58,732 nucleotides of DNA from Sutcliffiella horikoshii (GTDB lineage Bacteria; Bacillota; Bacilli; Bacillales; Bacillaceae_I). The position numbers and the translations under genes were made by a program. The DNA is taken from assembly GCF_021991925.1 (NCBI RefSeq), contig NZ_RXZI01000013.1, positions 1-58,732 on the forward strand. Reading direction: 5' to 3'. How positions within the stretch are numbered: position 1 is the stretch's first letter; every line of letters begins with the position of its first letter. Under the pieces are notes generated by a model. That model was not told the origin of the DNA. It made no database searches and saw nothing but the letters and a program-made list of their open reading frames with translations. Positions 57,634 to 58,732 of the stretch are shown here, in pieces.

Positions 57634-57834
57634 TTAAGAAAATATTTTCGGAATGGTAATCTTACGGAGCTGTTTGAGGTAAAACTTATACTTTGGATCC
57701 TCTACTTCTGTCTGCAACATTGTACCCTCGCACTCCGTACAGATAAACTCCGTGTACAGATGGATTCCTCTTTCTTTCTGCTCCTCACAAACAATACACG
57801 TTTCCCCAATTGATGAATGAATGGTTGACTTCAT
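57634..57834 (-). CDS. csfB: Anti-sigma-G factor Gin (CsfB)
   Basis: Gin is a forespore zinc protein that holds sigma G (and sigma E) inactive until needed. The 66 residues have two CxxC pairs (CIVCEEQKERGIHLYTEFICTEC), and end in LRKITIPKIFS much like B. subtilis CsfB. The ATG at 57834 has GGAG eight bases upstream; longer frames reach through the promoter. A sigma-F-type promoter is at 57860-57888. It is the first gene after the 5S rRNA, as in B. subtilis. Confidence 0.94.
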   Translation of the reverse strand: MKSTIHSSIGETCIVCEEQKERGIHLYTEFICTECEGTMLQTEVEDPKYKFYLKQLRKITIPKIFS

Positions 57835-57859
57835 ATCTCTTTCTCCACCTCCATCCACT

Positions 57860-57888
57860 ATTCTAACCAGATTGACCAATTGTAATAC
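57860..57888 (-). promoter_or_regulatory. Sigma-F promoter of csfB
   Basis: On the minus strand GTATT (57884-57888) is followed after 15 bp by GGTTAGAAT (57860-57868), which fits the sigma-F -10 GGnnAnAmT perfectly and the -35 GyATA with one mismatch. The csfB gene is a classical sigma-F target. Confidence 0.7.
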
Positions 57889-58065
57889 TACTTTAGTAAA
57901 ATGCCAGCCTACCAATCTTCTACTTTTAGTGTATGTAAAGCCTACTAGTCTGTGTTTGTCTTGAAATAAAAAAAGATGGGCGCTTTTTTAGGGATTGATT
58001 CTTATTGGAGGCTAGGAGGGAATTTAAAATGGAAAGACCGTTTTTAAAGTGGCTTCATAATCTCG

Positions 58066-58219
58066 ATGGTGACAATTTCGACGGGAAATTTGCGGGCAGA
58101 TTGTCTTTATGGCCTTGATGATGACAATTTCGACGGGAGATTTACCTCGAGATTGTCTTTATGGCCTCGATAATGACAATCTCAACGGGAAATTTGCCAC
58201 TATATTGTCTTTATAGCTC
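58066..58219. repeat. 52-bp tandem array (three units) with internal inverted motifs
   Basis: GATGACAATTTCGACGGG-like segments start at 58068, 58120 and 58172; GACAAT occurs at 58071, 58123 and 58175, exactly 52 bp apart. Each unit also holds the inverted motif ATTGTC followed by TTTATGGCC, 29 bp downstream. No open reading frame of note crosses it. Confidence 0.8.
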
Positions 58220-58254
58220 TGATGTTGGTCTTAATCACTCTAAATCTTATTTTC

Positions 58255-58334
58255 ATCCGCGAAGTTTTGGATTTATCAGCGAACTTTTTGTTTTATCCGC
58301 GAAGTTTTCGTTTTATCCGCGATGTCGGATAATA
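58255..58334. repeat. 20-bp tandem array (four units)
   Basis: ATCCGCGAAGTTTTCGTTTT and variants start at 58255, 58275, 58295 and 58315, exactly 20 bp apart; the last unit is half diverged. With the 52-bp array it occupies most of the 57889-58402 spacer between csfB and the 5S rRNA terminator, where I see no gene. Confidence 0.8.
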
Positions 58335-58401
58335 TAATGGGCATTCGACATAAACAAACAAAAACAGCACCAACCATCCACCACCAAAACCCAAAACAAC
58401 A

Positions 58402-58438
58402 CAAAAAAACCAGCGCCTAAATTAATAAGCACTGGTTT
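58402..58438 (-). terminator. rRNA operon terminator
   Basis: AAACCAGTGC and GCGCTGGTTT form a ten-pair stem with a 12-base loop, followed by TTTT on the minus strand, ten bases after the 5S rRNA. Confidence 0.9.
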
Positions 58439-58447
58439 CATCCATTT

Positions 58448-58565
58448 GCCTGGCAACGTCCTACTCTCACAGGGGGAGATCCCCCAACTACCATCGGCGC
58501 TGAAGAGCTTAACTTCCGTGTTCGGTATGGGAACGGGTGTGGCCTCTTCGCCATCATTACCAGAC
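58448..58565 (-). rRNA. 5S rRNA
   Basis: On the minus strand the sequence contains the diagnostic CACACCCGTTCCCATACCGA, AACACGGAAG and GCGCCGATGGTAGT blocks. Ends are set by helix I, GTCTGGTAAT pairing with GTTGCCAGGC, giving about 118 nt. Mature ends may differ by a base or two. A rnmV gene for its maturation lies at 43502. Confidence 0.96.
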
Positions 58566-58650
58566 ATATTCAGTTGAAGGTTGATCCTTCAAAACTAGAT
58601 AATGTGTTCATATCAAGAAATTCCTATCGTTCATACATTTACTTATTGTT

Positions 58651-58732
58651 GGGTTAAGTCCTCGATCGATTAGTATTCGTCAGCTCCACATGTCGCCATG
58701 CTTCCACCTCGAACCTATCTACCTGATCATCT
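58651..58732 (-). rRNA. 23S rRNA, 3' end (partial)
   Basis: On the minus strand the segment matches the Bacillus 23S 3' terminus (AGATGATCAGGTAGATAGG, GGAAGCATGGCGACATGTGG, CGATCGAGGACTTAACC). The gene continues beyond the right edge. The spacer to 5S is about 85 bp. Confidence 0.95.

Noticed and set aside
58066-58334. CRISPR array or coding minisatellite
   Set aside because: Tandem units without unique spacers and no open frame across them.
58313-58567. 84-codon minus-strand frame MSGNDGEEATPVPIPNTEV...
   Set aside because: It is an in-register reading of the 5S rRNA gene and its terminator.

Overview
The window is a conserved, origin-proximal block of a low-to-mid GC, spore-forming member of the Bacillaceae. 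Almost every protein aligns by eye with its Bacillus subtilis counterpart and the gene order is that of B. subtilis between two rRNA operons. The genus cannot be fixed from this sequence. Apart from abrB and a two-tRNA unit, everything is on the minus strand, so the biological reading direction is from high to low coordinates.

Layout in reading direction (right to left): the 3' end of a 23S rRNA, a complete 5S rRNA and its terminator; a repeat-rich spacer; csfB (Gin anti-sigma factor, with a sigma-F-type promoter); a MITE-like insertion; yaaO, tmk, darA, yaaR, holB, ricT, yabA; a nest of intergenic repeats; yabB and rsmI; abrB on the plus strand with several Spo0A boxes; metS, tatD, yabE, rnmV, ksgA; yabG (sigma-K-type promoter); veg, sspF, ispE, purR (PurBox operator), ridA/yabJ, spoVG (sigma-H-type promoter), glmU, prs, ctc, pth, fin, mfd, spoVT, a spoVB-like flippase, yabN, rqcP, yabP, yabQ, divIC, yabR; tRNA-Met and tRNA-Glu on the plus strand; spoIIE (Spo0A-type promoter with a 21-bp spacer); an unrecognised 15-residue-repeat protein gene; yabS, yabT, tilS, hpt, ftsH, coaX, hslO, a PpiC-family foldase, cysK; the folate operon pabB-pabA-pabC-folP-folB-folK-yazB-dusB; lysS; and the promoters and 5' end of the next 16S rRNA.

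The genes combine housekeeping (translation fidelity and tRNA biology, folate, CoA, UDP-GlcNAc, PRPP, isoprenoids, DNA polymerase III clamp loader and repair) with a dense set of sporulation genes. Promoter-like sequences for sigma A, H, E, F, G and K can each be matched upstream of the gene expected to use them.

The accessory content is almost wholly intergenic. A family of long palindromic repeats (about 120-190 bp, at least ten copies, some nested, two copies 139/141 identical) occupies many spacers. Three further spacers carry degenerate tandem arrays with 20-21 bp periods, one of them next to a 52-bp array. A 171-bp MITE-like element has perfect 10-bp inverted ends and an 8-bp flanking duplication. 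A small basic repeat protein encoded immediately after spoIIE is the most interesting protein-level novelty. No prophage, IS transposase, CRISPR array or defence locus was seen.
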